A stretch of DNA of 64,000 bases from Pantoea sp. At-9b (lineage in GTDB: Bacteria; Pseudomonadota; Gammaproteobacteria; Enterobacterales; Enterobacteriaceae). Positions within the stretch are counted from its first letter, which is position 1. The number at the start of each line of letters is the position of its first letter. The stretch is from the NCBI RefSeq assembly GCF_000175935.2, contig NC_014837.1:3410001-3474000 (forward strand), in the 5' to 3' direction. This document shows positions 20,169 to 30,311 of this stretch, in pieces. The notes under the pieces are model-generated. The model did no database searches. It had not been told where the DNA came from and worked only from the letters and a program-made list of their open reading frames with translations. The position numbers and the translations under genes are program-made.

Positions 20169-23062
20169 TGGGCGTCACTCTTAACCGGCAGCGACTGTTG
20201 CAACTGGGAAACTTCCTGCCAGGTCGTCCAGTCAGGTAGCTGGGCGTAATCGTCTTTCACCGTACCATCGTGGCTGCCGCCGATTTGCGAAATCATTGCC
20301 ATACCCTGTTGTGCCAGCACCGCCTGATGGAAGAAATCAGCTAAACCGACGGGGGTCAGCTGCTGAATCTGAGCGACCACCTTTTCACGGGTATCAAAGG
20401 CAAAATTCTGTCGGTTGAAATCGCGATTATAGCGATTAGCTTCCTCATCCAGCGTTTGCGGACGTTGCTGTAAATCGTTGATCATCGCCTGTTGATACTG
20501 CGCAAACTCCTCCGGCTTCATGCTACGCAGGCGCTGCTCGGCCTGTGGGTAGAACGCCTGGAAGCGTTGCAGCAGGTACGAAGGTTGTTTGCTATTGCTC
20601 TGCAACAGGAAACCGATGCCCCACTGACGTCCTACCGGCATCTGGAAAGCAAATACCGCATAGCCCAGCTGTTCAACCGTGCGCAATTGGTTGTAGAACC
20701 ACGGCTGGACGATTTGGCTCAGCATCGAGCTGTTCGCCATGCTTTGGTATTCGCTGTAACCCAGCGGGACATAGAGCGCGGCCAGTGCCGAATCGGTGCT
20801 GCTACCCGCTTTTTGCAGATTGGCTTTGACCGGTTTCTCTATCGCCACATAGTTGCTGTGCCAGTAGCTATGACCATCGCTCTGCAACTGCTGTTTCAGA
20901 TCCTCACCCAGCTGTTTAACCCGATCCGCCGGGAGGTTACCCACCACGATCATTTCTGGCGTGGCATGATGGATCAGCGCATCACGGTAGTCGGTCACTT
21001 GCTTCAGGGTAATATCTTTCACCAGCTTGCGACGGACTTCTCGCTGGGTATAAGGCAGCTGCGACAGCATCTGCATCGGCTGGATCGCCAACTCAAAGGC
21101 TTTACCTTTGTCGGCGGACTCCAGCTGATCAAGATACCAGGATTTGGCCTGTTCCAGTTGTTGCTCCGTCGGGGTGAAGGTGGCATAGCCTTCCACCAGC
21201 TTTTTCAACAGTTCCGGCAAACGCTGAGTGAAGCCGCTGGCGTTAAACTCCAGGCCATCATTTTCCCCGGTGGAGAAACTGATTCCGCCGACCGATGCCT
21301 GCGAGTTCAGCTGATCCAACGCCAGGCTGGAGAGATAGTCATTCAGGCCAAACAACACTTGTTGCTGCGCATCGCTGATCGCCGCTTTGTTGCGCAGCGC
21401 CAGGGTGATGGCGGCTTTAGGTTCGCTGGCGTAGAACTGGCTCGGCATCCAGAAAATACGCATGTTGTCGCCGGTGGTCAGCGCCACTGGATGCGTGTAG
21501 GTTTTGCCATCAGACGGCATGATGGAGAAATCTGACGGGATATACGGGTTAAGCGTCGGCAACGACAGCTGGATGGCTGCCGCACGCTGCTGCCAGTCGC
21601 TGAACTGGGCATCAGTGATTTTATCCACCTGATAAGGTGCATTAACAAAGTAGGCTTCTTTGTTGTGCGGTTCCTGCGGGCTGATATACCAGATACGCGC
21701 ATTCTGCGGTGTCATCTCCGCCAGACGTGCTTTGATCGCAGCGGGATCATAATCATCGGCCAGATATGGCGCATCCAGCGCATGCTCGATAGGCACGCGC
21801 AGCATGGTATCGACCAGCCATTCGATGTAATCCATATCACGGGTGATGGAGGGATAACGGAAATCCAGCGCCAGTACATGGGAAACTTCATCGAAATAGG
21901 CTTTATCGATGCCTTTATTGCGCAGCATGTCGAGGTAACTGAAGATCGCCGCCACCACTTCGTCACGCTGTGCCAGACCTTTATCGGTCAGGGACACGGT
22001 AATGGCGAACACACCGCTGGTGCGTTCCGTCATCGGATCGGCTCCGGCGTTGACACCGTCCGCCAGTCCCTGCCGTTGCAGCCAGTCGTTCAGGGTGTTT
22101 TTGCTACGATTCCCCAGCAGGTAGCTGATCAAGGTATCCGTTTTGCTGCGGAAACGGTCACTGTTATTGGCAATGCGGAACTCAATTTTCAGCTGCTTGC
22201 GCGGCTGGGCAGGCACGTAATGAATGATGATGCCTTTCTGTGCATCGGTCACCACCGGTACATTGATATCCGGGACTTTAGCCTGATGATTGGTGACGCG
22301 GCCAAAGGTTTTCGCCGCGATATCCGCCATTTCCGGCAACGGTTTATTGCTGTAAATCACCGCTTTCATCAGGTTGGCTGAGTAGTGGCTGTGATAGAAA
22401 TCAAGCAATGCCTGATGCAACTTGCTATCCGGTTTATCTTTCAGCGTGTCGAGGTTACCGCCAGAAAAACGTGCACCGGGATGTGCCGGGTTGAGGGTCT
22501 CCGCGCCCACCTGTGCCATGCGTAAGCCATCACGCGAGCGTGCCATCGTCAGTTCCGCATTCACCGCATGCCGCTCACGATCGGCGTTCACCGGATCAAG
22601 TAACGGCTCGGCAATCGCATCAGCCAAACGATCCACCGCCGGTTGCAGTGCATCATTTTCCACTTCCAGATAAAACGCCGTGCGATAAGACGCTGTGCTG
22701 GCATTATGGCTGCCGCCATGTTTTTTCAGGAATTCTGCGAGGTTATCCGGCTGCGGATAAAGCTTCGACCCCATCAGCACCATATGTTCAAGGTAGTGCG
22801 CCAGCCCCAGTTGTTGATTGGGATCGTCGAGCGATCCTATCGGTAAGGTCAGAGCTGCCAGCGACTTGGGTGCGGCGGGATCGGAGACCAGTAAAACGGT
22901 CATACCGTTTGTCAGCGTAATCGCCTGATAGGCGCGTGGATCGTGATCGCTTTTACGAATGGTTTCATTGACTGGCTGCCAGCCGCCTTGCTCATCAGCC
23001 ACAGCAAACAGTGCTGTGACGCTCAACAGCAGCGCCGCTATCCAGCGTGCGTAAATCCGCAT
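20165..23062 (-). CDS. ptrA: Protease III (pitrilysin)
   Basis: PtrA is a periplasmic zinc metalloprotease of the M16 family that degrades small peptides such as insulin B chain. The 965-aa product (E. coli 962) begins with a Sec signal peptide (MRIYARWIAALLLSVTALFA, cleavage near VADE). The inverted zinc motif HYLEH is at about residue 89, with the downstream glutamate in ELTMARSRDG. Four M16 repeats span the rest. It sits between recC and recB, as in E. coli, with a 4-bp overlap with recB. Confidence 0.97.
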   Translation of the reverse strand: MRIYARWIAALLLSVTALFAVADEQGGWQPVNETIRKSDHDPRAYQAITLTNGMTVLLVSDPAAPKSLAALTLPIGSLDDPNQQLGLAHYLEHMVLMGSKLYPQPDNLAEFLKKHGGSHNASTASYRTAFYLEVENDALQPAVDRLADAIAEPLLDPVNADRERHAVNAELTMARSRDGLRMAQVGAETLNPAHPGARFSGGNLDTLKDKPDSKLHQALLDFYHSHYSANLMKAVIYSNKPLPEMADIAAKTFGRVTNHQAKVPDINVPVVTDAQKGIIIHYVPAQPRKQLKIEFRIANNSDRFRSKTDTLISYLLGNRSKNTLNDWLQRQGLADGVNAGADPMTERTSGVFAITVSLTDKGLAQRDEVVAAIFSYLDMLRNKGIDKAYFDEVSHVLALDFRYPSITRDMDYIEWLVDTMLRVPIEHALDAPYLADDYDPAAIKARLAEMTPQNARIWYISPQEPHNKEAYFVNAPYQVDKITDAQFSDWQQRAAAIQLSLPTLNPYIPSDFSIMPSDGKTYTHPVALTTGDNMRIFWMPSQFYASEPKAAITLALRNKAAISDAQQQVLFGLNDYLSSLALDQLNSQASVGGISFSTGENDGLEFNASGFTQRLPELLKKLVEGYATFTPTEQQLEQAKSWYLDQLESADKGKAFELAIQPMQMLSQLPYTQREVRRKLVKDITLKQVTDYRDALIHHATPEMIVVGNLPADRVKQLGEDLKQQLQSDGHSYWHSNYVAIEKPVKANLQKAGSSTDSALAALYVPLGYSEYQSMANSSMLSQIVQPWFYNQLRTVEQLGYAVFAFQMPVGRQWGIGFLLQSNSKQPSYLLQRFQAFYPQAEQRLRSMKPEEFAQYQQAMINDLQQRPQTLDEEANRYNRDFNRQNFAFDTREKVVAQIQQLTPVGLADFFHQAVLAQQGMAMISQIGGSHDGTVKDDYAQLPDWTTWQEVSQLQQSLPVKSDAQ

Positions 23063-23168
23063 TTAAACCCCTTACGTTACCCTTTACCGCTGGCTGTGCA
23101 CCTGGCGGTCAAAAAAAGACTTTTTTATAGTGGTGAGGACGACATCCTGTCACATCGTCACCCAATTG

Positions 23169-26100
23169 CTATTCATCATCCTGATGTGCCAGACGCACCG
23201 GTAAATACCAGCGTCGTGCCGCATCAGTGATTGCCTGTAATGCCGCGTCATCAAGCACGCGACTCAGACGCTGGAGGTAAGGATCACTGCCCTCGCCTTC
23301 CAGTTGAAAACCGCCCTGCCAGGCCTGTAACAGCCGACTGCGCGCTTTGCTTTGTGTGGCTTCGTCATTCAATAACTGGCCGGTTTTGGCATCAAAACTC
23401 GCATCCAGCCAAGCTCCGCCGGATTTATTCAACAGCATCAGTGGCTGCGCTAACCCCGCCTGATACCCGGCCACATACTCCTGCAACACACTCAGTGCCT
23501 GTTCACGAGGCAGTGCGTTAAAACGCCAGCGGCTCTGTTTACGTCCATACATCCGGCTTTCGCCACTGCCCCCCAACGCGCAATACACCAGATGCTCCAG
23601 CCACAACAGCAAACCATCATTCATATTGAGCACGCCGGGACGCCAGCGCAGCAGTCCATCAGCTTGCACCTGGGTAAGCCAGCCGGTCAACTGCACATCG
23701 CCAAGCAGCAGATCCACTTCCCAGCTTTCCGCCGCCTGACGTTGTCCACTGACCTCAGCGGCCACTTCCTGCATCTCTTCGGTCTGGCTTTGCCAGAAAA
23801 GTTCCCCAAAAGCACCATAAGGCAGGTTACCTGCCGCGCGATGACGGGCATACAACTGTGATGGGTCCTCTCCGGCGACCAGGGTATTCAACAACTGTGC
23901 GTTGATCTGGTAGCGTTCGAGACTGTCTGGAGCGAAAGGTTCGCTGTCCGGCAATTCACTCTCTTCCATCCAGAATGCGACGCCCAGTCGCTGCTGGAAC
24001 CAGGCCCGCACCGGGTGACGCCAAAAACGCAGCAGCTGTTCCAGCGATAACGTGGTGATAGGCAGCGCATCCAGGGGTTGGACAAAATCAGGTTGTGCTT
24101 CCCCCTGCCCTGCGGCGGCAGGTAACCACTCGGCGGCAAAACTTTGCCCGTGACGTCCCGGCAGATAGTTTTCGGTGGCAAACGGCATACGGCTGTGCAG
24201 AATCTGTAAATGCTCACGCACACGCTGCTCGCTGACATCCGGTTCACTATCTTCGTCGCCTGGCAGGCAGAAACTCTGACCGAGATAATCCACCAGTTCC
24301 GTGACCAGCACCGAAGGATAGCGTTCTGTATTGTCCTGAATCGCTCGACCAATAAAGCTGATGTACAACTGTTGCTGCGCGGAAATTATCGCTTCAAGGA
24401 ACAGATAGCGGTCATCATCACGGCGACTGCGATCGCCTTTACGCATCTGTTGCTGCATCAGGTCAAAACCAAGGGGTGCCAGGGTGCGCGGGTAGACGCC
24501 ATCATTCATGCCCAGCAAACACACCACTTTAAACGGAATCGAACGCATCGGCATCAGCGTACAGAAATTAACCGGACCTGCAAGGAATCGCTGACTGATT
24601 CGTTGCTGATCGAGCCGCGAGCGGAGCTCATCACGCAGCAACGTCACCGGAATCACCTGTTGATATGCAGCCTGCATACCCTGCTCGATAATCTGCTTCC
24701 ACTGGGTTTCCACCAGCATCAACGCCGCTTCACTTTCGCTATCACCGTTGAAAAAGCTGTCAATTAATTCACGACATAACGGTAGCCAGTCATTAAGGGT
24801 GCGCTCCTGGGCTAACCGCGTGCGCCATGCCTCCAGCTTTGCCAGGAGCTCCGCCAGATACCCCGCCAGTTCGGCAATCAGCCCGGTGGATTCGTCGTAA
24901 GGCAGAATGCCTTGCCAGTCACCGTTGCGGCTTTCCAGCGCATAACCGAGCAGCATACGTTGCAGGCCGAAGCGCCAGGTGTGCTGTCCGGTGACCGGGA
25001 GAGCCAGCGCTTCCACGCTGGCATCATCCAGCCCCCAACGAATCCCGGACTCCATCACCCAGCGGCGTAGCAGGCGCAATCCGCTTTCGTCTACCGAGAA
25101 GCGCTGCGCCAACGCCGGAACTTCCAGCAGTGCCAGCACCTCTTCCGAGGCGAAACGGCTGTCCGGCAGCGCCAACAGGCTCAGCAGCGCCAGAATGGCC
25201 GGATGCGCCTGGCTGGCACGGCGATCTGAGATAGCAAACGGCAAATAGCGCGAAGCCGGCGCGCTGGCGAACACTGCCTGAATAAACGGCGCGTAGCTGT
25301 CGATATCGGCCACCATCACGATGATATCGCGCGGCTTCAGGTCGGGATCGGCTTCCATCAATGCCAACAAATGATCCTGTAAGATCTCCACTTCACGCTG
25401 GGCGCTATGGCACACCTGAATGGTCAACGAATGATCCTGCGGGTCCAGCAAACGCTTGCCGTGGCTGTCCGCCAGTTCTCCCGCGTTGACACCCAGCACC
25501 GCATTATCTTCCAGGTTGAGTAAATCCGCCTGCAACGCATGCAGCAAAGTATCCGTGGGCATTTCCACAAAAGCATCAATATCGTTAGCGGCCGCTTCCA
25601 TCTGACTCAGCAGGAACAGATTATCGCGCCCTAACTTGCCCCACGACGCCAGTAGTGGGTTAGTTAACTGTTGTTCACCGGCGGCATTAAACAGCGCCGG
25701 TGCCAGTGCAGGATCGCGGAACAGCGGCTGCTGCTCTGTTGAATGAAGTCGGCGACGCTGACGGCTCTGGAGTTTAGCCAGAAAGGCGTAATCCTGGATA
25801 TCGCCCCAGTAATGACGGCAGGGATTGGTAAACAGGAGATGAATATCGATGTGGCGTCCCAACGCCTCCAGCGCCTGCAAATAGACGGGCGGCAGTGCCG
25901 ATATCCCGCAGATAAACACGCGCTGTGGCAGGCCCGGTGGCGGACTTTTGGCCTGTTCCAGCGTCTGGATAAAGCGCGCATACAAATTGGCGCGGTGCCA
26001 CAATGGCTGACCAAGGCTCGCGGTAAAGTCGACCAGGTCGCGCCATAATGCCGCCTGCCACTGCTGTGAATCACCTAAGCCTTCAATCAACTCGCCGCGT

Positions 26101-26549
26101 TCCCAGCAATTCAGCCAATCCGAGCGATACACCAGATATTGGTCAAACAGGTCTGCAACGCGCGTACTGAGCTGATACAGCTTGCGCTTGTCATCATCAT
26201 CATGCAGGTAGTGGCGCAGCGGCTGAAACGCCTCTTGCTCCAGCAAAGTTGGCAGGCGATGCATCAGCTTCCAGCTCATACTGGCTTTGGTGAAGGCGCT
26301 TTCTTTTGGGATATCCGGCAACACCTGCACAAACATGTTCCAGATAAAGGTGGCAGGGAGCGGAAAGTCGATGTTTGCCGCAATGCCAAAGCTCTGCGCC
26401 AGTTCCATCTGCAACCATTGCGCCATACCGGGGCTTTGTACCAGTACTTGTTCGGCCGCGAGAGGGTCCGCAAGGGGTTCTAGTTTAATCAACGTGACCG
26501 CCAGATCTTTTAACAGGTCAAGCTGATTGGAGTGGTAAACCCGGAACAT
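23169..26549 (-). CDS. recC: RecBCD enzyme subunit RecC
   Basis: RecC holds the complex together and recognises Chi in its inactive helicase-like domains. The 1126-aa product (E. coli 1122) begins MFRVYHSNQLDLLKDLAV and has the QSPGMAQWLQMELA block near residue 40, MNDGVYPRT and the C-terminal nuclease-like domain lacking catalytic residues. It is first of the recC–ptrA–recB–recD minus-strand cluster; a 106-bp gap separates it from ptrA. Confidence 0.97.
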   Translation of the reverse strand: MFRVYHSNQLDLLKDLAVTLIKLEPLADPLAAEQVLVQSPGMAQWLQMELAQSFGIAANIDFPLPATFIWNMFVQVLPDIPKESAFTKASMSWKLMHRLPTLLEQEAFQPLRHYLHDDDDKRKLYQLSTRVADLFDQYLVYRSDWLNCWERGELIEGLGDSQQWQAALWRDLVDFTASLGQPLWHRANLYARFIQTLEQAKSPPPGLPQRVFICGISALPPVYLQALEALGRHIDIHLLFTNPCRHYWGDIQDYAFLAKLQSRQRRRLHSTEQQPLFRDPALAPALFNAAGEQQLTNPLLASWGKLGRDNLFLLSQMEAAANDIDAFVEMPTDTLLHALQADLLNLEDNAVLGVNAGELADSHGKRLLDPQDHSLTIQVCHSAQREVEILQDHLLALMEADPDLKPRDIIVMVADIDSYAPFIQAVFASAPASRYLPFAISDRRASQAHPAILALLSLLALPDSRFASEEVLALLEVPALAQRFSVDESGLRLLRRWVMESGIRWGLDDASVEALALPVTGQHTWRFGLQRMLLGYALESRNGDWQGILPYDESTGLIAELAGYLAELLAKLEAWRTRLAQERTLNDWLPLCRELIDSFFNGDSESEAALMLVETQWKQIIEQGMQAAYQQVIPVTLLRDELRSRLDQQRISQRFLAGPVNFCTLMPMRSIPFKVVCLLGMNDGVYPRTLAPLGFDLMQQQMRKGDRSRRDDDRYLFLEAIISAQQQLYISFIGRAIQDNTERYPSVLVTELVDYLGQSFCLPGDEDSEPDVSEQRVREHLQILHSRMPFATENYLPGRHGQSFAAEWLPAAAGQGEAQPDFVQPLDALPITTLSLEQLLRFWRHPVRAWFQQRLGVAFWMEESELPDSEPFAPDSLERYQINAQLLNTLVAGEDPSQLYARHRAAGNLPYGAFGELFWQSQTEEMQEVAAEVSGQRQAAESWEVDLLLGDVQLTGWLTQVQADGLLRWRPGVLNMNDGLLLWLEHLVYCALGGSGESRMYGRKQSRWRFNALPREQALSVLQEYVAGYQAGLAQPLMLLNKSGGAWLDASFDAKTGQLLNDEATQSKARSRLLQAWQGGFQLEGEGSDPYLQRLSRVLDDAALQAITDAARRWYLPVRLAHQDDE

Positions 26550-26630
26550 GAAGACTCCTGATAAATAAAAAACGGTGCAGCCTGGTCACTCTACCCTGTA
26601 TCGTCGGTGATGCCTATCGCAAGGACGCAA

Positions 26631-26966
26631 TCAGGGGGAAACACAATCCAGCCGCGCCAGTGAGGCTTCCCGTTGCTGCGGGCCACTTACATTCACCCGA
26701 TACAGCATGCAGCCACCGGGCTGAAGTTGCTGCTGCCGCTGAATCTGCCAGCCGGGCACCTCGCGCCCCAACAGCGCCTGCCCAGCCACCTGCCATGCCT
26801 GACGCTGTTGCCATTGCTGGCTAAAACTCAGCGTTAGCACCCGATGATAGTGCAACAACGCGCTGATGCTCATTGCCAGCAGCAGCATCGCGACCAGGGT
26901 TTCCGCCAGGCTGAATCCCTGTTGCCGCCTGACATAATGCGGTGTCGGACAAGGGGCAGTAGTCAA
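26631..26966 (-). CDS. ppdC: Prepilin peptidase-dependent protein C (type IV pilin-like)
   Basis: A small pseudopilin-like protein. The class III signal RRQQGFSLAETLVAMLLLAM is clear, with cleavage expected after the glycine and methylation of the following phenylalanine. The mature part contains a cysteine pair, as in E. coli PpdC (107 aa). No ATG lies close upstream in this frame. The best start is TTG at 26964–26966 with AAGG six bases before it, giving 111 aa. The gene lies in the 3' part of ygdB in another frame. Confidence 0.8.
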   Translation of the reverse strand: MTTAPCPTPHYVRRQQGFSLAETLVAMLLLAMSISALLHYHRVLTLSFSQQWQQRQAWQVAGQALLGREVPGWQIQRQQQLQPGGCMLYRVNVSGPQQREASLARLDCVSP

Positions 26967-27330
26967 TCCAGCCTTGTGGTTTTGGTTTGACCTGGCTGCC
27001 CTGAGTGGACACCCAATGCCACAGTGCCAGTTCCCGTCCCGCTCCACTTCCCTGTAGTAACCCATTATCCCCCTCCAGTCGCAGCAGGCAGCTACGCCAG
27101 TGCTCAGCCGCCCAATCGAGGCATTGCCAGCCTTGTGTATCCGGCCAACTTTGCACCATACCCCATTGCAACGCACCCGCAGCCTGCCAGAAATCCCGAT
27201 GGTAGTTCTGTTCATCCGCCACCAGCACCACATCCTGCGCCAGCCGGGTACGCGTGGCATGTAACGTGAGGCCGCCCATCAGCAACACCATCAACACCAT
27301 ACCCAACGTGCTATTACCCGCATGCTTCAC
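26821..27330 (-). CDS. ygdB: YgdB family prepilin-cluster protein
   Basis: A protein of unknown function in the ppdA–ppdB–ygdB–ppdC cluster, with an N-terminal hydrophobic helix (NSTLGMVLMVLLMGGLTL) and a conserved WIDYCPLSDTALCQ segment as in E. coli YgdB. The GTG at 27328–27330 overlaps the ppdB stop and has GGGAGA seven bases upstream, giving 169 aa. E. coli YgdB is about 135 aa and ends just after the LCQ motif, so the last 35 or so residues here are extra and overlap ppdC. Confidence 0.78.
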   Translation of the reverse strand: MKHAGNSTLGMVLMVLLMGGLTLHATRTRLAQDVVLVADEQNYHRDFWQAAGALQWGMVQSWPDTQGWQCLDWAAEHWRSCLLRLEGDNGLLQGSGAGRELALWHWVSTQGSQVKPKPQGWIDYCPLSDTALCQAATGIQPGGNPGRDAAAGNEHQRVVALSSGANAEF

Positions 27331-27866
27331 AGATTTTCTCCCACCACCCAACTTTCCAGCGTTATTGATTGTTCGCCTGTTTTTCCCGTCAGTTGTACCA
27401 GCAAACGTCGCTCTTCGCGTTCAACGCTAAATTGCTCCACCGTCATAAATTCGGGGTCGGTTAAACGTTCCCAGCCGCTGCCATTGCAGTCATCCACCCC
27501 GCGCTGCATTTCCAGCTGACTGCCACGCAGCCGGTAGCCATAGAGTTCGCTGTCGCTGTGGCCGATACCTTCCCAGCGGCCATTGCTGTTTTCATCCCAG
27601 CGCAGCAACACGCAACTGCCGCTCTCCCGCAGCGTTAGTGCCGGGCCACTGCATTCCCCGTTGCAGTAACCCGCCCGCCGTAGCGCTTTTTGCAGCGTTT
27701 GTGTGATTTGCTGTAGCTCCTGCTGCAACTGCACCCGCTGTTGTAAACGCAGATTTTCGGCCAACAACAGCGGTAAAAACCGTCCGGTGCTTAACATCAA
27801 TACTGCCCCGACGGCCATTGCCATCAGCATTTCCAGCAGGCTAAAACCGGCCTGGTCTATTCGCAT
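27327..27866 (-). CDS. ppdB: Prepilin peptidase-dependent protein B (type IV pilin-like)
   Basis: A 179-aa pseudopilin with signal MRIDQAGFSLLEMLMAMAVG, where cleavage after the glycine leaves a phenylalanine, and E5 (FSLLE) as in type IV pilins. A cysteine pair (GYCNGEC) and WDENSNGRWEG follow, as in E. coli PpdB (187 aa). Its start overlaps ppdA by 10 bp and its stop overlaps ygdB (GTGA). The cluster probably builds minor pilins primed by PilD-like peptidase. Confidence 0.92.
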   Translation of the reverse strand: MRIDQAGFSLLEMLMAMAVGAVLMLSTGRFLPLLLAENLRLQQRVQLQQELQQITQTLQKALRRAGYCNGECSGPALTLRESGSCVLLRWDENSNGRWEGIGHSDSELYGYRLRGSQLEMQRGVDDCNGSGWERLTDPEFMTVEQFSVEREERRLLVQLTGKTGEQSITLESWVVGENL

Positions 27867-28327
27867 CCCTTCTCTCCCGGCTGGCAGGCCCGAATGCGTG
27901 CGCGTGCTGAAATAATCACCCGCCAGCGCCCGGCACTGCTTTCAAGATCAATACTGCCAGCCCGTGCTACATCACGACGGCCATAAAACCCGGGTTCCCC
28001 AGTGATACTGACCAGCCGCACATCCGCATGGGGTGGGACATAGACCCAACGCGAACTTGCCTGACACCCTTCCAGAGGACGTGGGCCACTGCCGATACAA
28101 CCCGAAGCACCGGGTAATAACCACAAGTTGGCCTCGGTATTTTGCCAACTGGCCCAGGCACGCAGCCGCAACAGAAAGCCCTGGAGTTGCAGTACGCTTT
28201 CCCGCAATTGTTGCTGCTGTTGCCAGCGTTGCCATCCCTGCATCATGCCAAGGCTTAGCACCCCCGCAATCACCATCACCACCAACAGTTCCGGCAAAGT
28301 GAAGCCGTTTTCATCGTTTCTGTTCAT
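27857..28327 (-). CDS. ppdA: Prepilin peptidase-dependent protein A (type IV pilin-like)
   Basis: A 156-aa pseudopilin, exactly the E. coli PpdA length when the ATG at 28325–28327 is used. The prepilin motif ENGFTLPELLVVMVIAGVLSL (shown here in part) is at residues 5–25. An in-frame start at 28363 adds 12 residues before the leader and is unlikely. It is first of four overlapping prepilin-cluster genes and lies downstream of thyA. Confidence 0.93.
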   Translation of the reverse strand: MNRNDENGFTLPELLVVMVIAGVLSLGMMQGWQRWQQQQQLRESVLQLQGFLLRLRAWASWQNTEANLWLLPGASGCIGSGPRPLEGCQASSRWVYVPPHADVRLVSITGEPGFYGRRDVARAGSIDLESSAGRWRVIISARARIRACQPGEKGCE

Positions 28328-28482
28328 GGTGGTCAGAGTGCGTGCCTGGCGTGTTTGGCTCAAGGCGGAAAAATGTACTTTGGAAAAGGTCGCGCAGGAA
28401 ATGAGGAATGAATACAGTGGGATACAGAAATTTGTGCGAGAGATCGAAAAAAAGTGGCGTTCCGGCGGTCCCTCAAACGCGA

Positions 28483-28504
28483 GCGGCGCGATAAATCGCG
28501 CCGC
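28483..28504. repeat. REP-like palindrome between ppdA and thyA
   Basis: GCGGCGCGAT, AA, ATCGCGCCGC is a perfect palindrome. It lies 22 bp downstream of the thyA stop codon and may act as an mRNA end stabiliser or terminator stem. Confidence 0.9.
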
Positions 28505-28525
28505 CAGGATACAAAGTGCGTGGTA

Positions 28526-29320
28526 TCAGATCGCTACCGGCGCTTTGATGGCCGGATGGGGATCGTAACCTTCAATCTCGAAATCTTCGAACTGGTAATC
28601 AAAGATCGAGGCAGGTTTACGCTTGATGATCAGTTTCGGCAGTGGGCGCGGTTCACGGGTCAGTTGCAGGCGAGCCTGCTCCAGGTGGTTGCTGTACAGA
28701 TGGGTATCACCACCGGTCCAGACAAAATCACCCACTTCCAGGTCGCACTGCTGCGCCACCATATGCACCAGCAACGCGTAGCTGGCAATGTTGAATGGCA
28801 GACCCAGGAAGATATCGCATGAACGCTGGTACAGCTGGCAAGAGAGCTTACCGTTCGCCACATAGAACTGGAAGAAGGCGTGGCAAGGTGCCAGCGCCAT
28901 CTGGTCCAGTTCACCGACGTTCCATGCCGACACAATGATACGGCGTGAATCCGGGTCACGTTTTAACTGCTCTATCACCCGGCTAATCTGGTCGATTTGC
29001 TCGCCATTAGCATTGCCCCAACTGCGCCACTGCTTACCGTATACCGGACCCAGATCGCCGTTTTCATCCGCCCACTCATCCCAGATGGTGACCTTGTTAT
29101 CCTTCAGATAACCGATATTGGTGTCACCTTGCAGGAACCACAGCAACTCATGAATGATCGAGCGCAGGTGGCACTTCTTGGTGGTGACCAGCGGAAAACC
29201 GTCCTGCAAATTGAAACGCATCTGGTGGCCAAAAATGGAAAGCGTGCCGGTGCCAGTACGGTCGGCCTTTTCTGCGCCTTCATTCAGCACATGCTGCATT
29301 AAATCCAGATACTGTTTCAT
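28526..29320 (-). CDS. thyA: Thymidylate synthase
   Basis: ThyA converts dUMP to dTMP with methylene-tetrahydrofolate. The 264-aa product equals E. coli in length. The nucleophilic cysteine is in [12 protein letters not shown] (about residue 146), followed by [20 protein letters not shown] and the C-terminal IKAPVAI. The start overlaps the lgt stop by 4 bp, so translation is coupled to lgt as in E. coli. Confidence 0.98.
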   Translation of the reverse strand: MKQYLDLMQHVLNEGAEKADRTGTGTLSIFGHQMRFNLQDGFPLVTTKKCHLRSIIHELLWFLQGDTNIGYLKDNKVTIWDEWADENGDLGPVYGKQWRSWGNANGEQIDQISRVIEQLKRDPDSRRIIVSAWNVGELDQMALAPCHAFFQFYVANGKLSCQLYQRSCDIFLGLPFNIASYALLVHMVAQQCDLEVGDFVWTGGDTHLYSNHLEQARLQLTREPRPLPKLIIKRKPASIFDYQFEDFEIEGYDPHPAIKAPVAI

Positions 29321-30198
29321 TTTACCTCGCGGGGTTGTTGCTGTGGGTGACGACGATATGCCCAGATCATCATAATCACGCCAGCCAGAATCATAGGCGT
29401 CGAGAGAATCTGCCCCATGCTGATGCCGCCGTCGAACAGGCCCAGCTGTGCGTCCGGCTGACGGAAGAATTCAACAATAATACGGAATGCGCCGTAACCA
29501 ATCAGGAACAGGCCCGATACGCTGCCCATCGGGCGGGGCTTGCGAATAAACAGATTGAGGATGATAAACAGCACCACACCTTCCAGCATCAGTTCATACA
29601 ACTGCGAGGGATGACGCGGCAGGACGCCGTAGGTGTTCAGCAGCGACTGATACTGCGGGTTGTTCACCGCCAGCGCAACGTCTTCGCTACGCGAACCGGG
29701 GAACAGCATGGCGAATTTAAAATCGGGTGCCACACGGCCCCATAATTCACCATTGATGAAGTTACCAAGCCGCCCCGCACCCAGACCAAATGGGATCAGC
29801 GGTGCAATAAAATCAGAAACCTGGAAGAAGGTGCGTTTGGTACGACGGGCAAAAATCAGCATCACCACGATCACGCCAATCAGGCCACCGTGGAATGACA
29901 TGCCGCCATCCCAAACTTTAAACAGATAAAGCGGATTCTCAAGGAACAGCGGCAGGTTATAGAACAGCACATAACCAATACGTCCGCCGAGGAAAACCCC
30001 GAGGAAACCGGCGTACAGCAGGTTCTCCACTTCCTCTTTTTTCCAGCCGCTGCCTGGCTTGTTGGCGCGACGCACCGCCAGCCACATAGCGAACACAAAG
30101 CCCACCAGATACATTAAACCGTACCAGTGGAGCGAAATCGGCCCGACGGAGAAAATCACCGGGTCAAATTGGGGAAAAGCGATATAGCCGTTAGTCAT
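29317..30198 (-). CDS. lgt: Prolipoprotein diacylglyceryl transferase
   Basis: Lgt transfers diacylglycerol from phosphatidylglycerol to the lipobox cysteine of prolipoproteins in the inner membrane. The 293-aa product (E. coli 291) has seven predicted membrane helices, the essential [11 protein letters not shown] segment (H near residue 103) and the Lgt signature [14 protein letters not shown]. It would act on the lipoproteins of this window such as MltA, YgdI, YgdR and the efflux lipoproteins. Confidence 0.98.
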   Translation of the reverse strand: MTNGYIAFPQFDPVIFSVGPISLHWYGLMYLVGFVFAMWLAVRRANKPGSGWKKEEVENLLYAGFLGVFLGGRIGYVLFYNLPLFLENPLYLFKVWDGGMSFHGGLIGVIVVMLIFARRTKRTFFQVSDFIAPLIPFGLGAGRLGNFINGELWGRVAPDFKFAMLFPGSRSEDVALAVNNPQYQSLLNTYGVLPRHPSQLYELMLEGVVLFIILNLFIRKPRPMGSVSGLFLIGYGAFRIIVEFFRQPDAQLGLFDGGISMGQILSTPMILAGVIMMIWAYRRHPQQQPREVK

Positions 30199-30311
30199 CT
30201 TTCACCATGAAATTTTCTGCCCTGAAAACGGGTGTGGCCAAGGGCAATACAATCAAAGCTGCGCATCATAGCACAGCGAGTTTTCATACATATGCCGCAG
30301 AAATGTAAACC

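Noticed and set aside
26967..27260. ppdC starting at 27260 (209 aa)
   Set aside because: It would put nearly 100 residues before the prepilin leader and overlap most of ygdB; the TTG at 26966 is more sensible.
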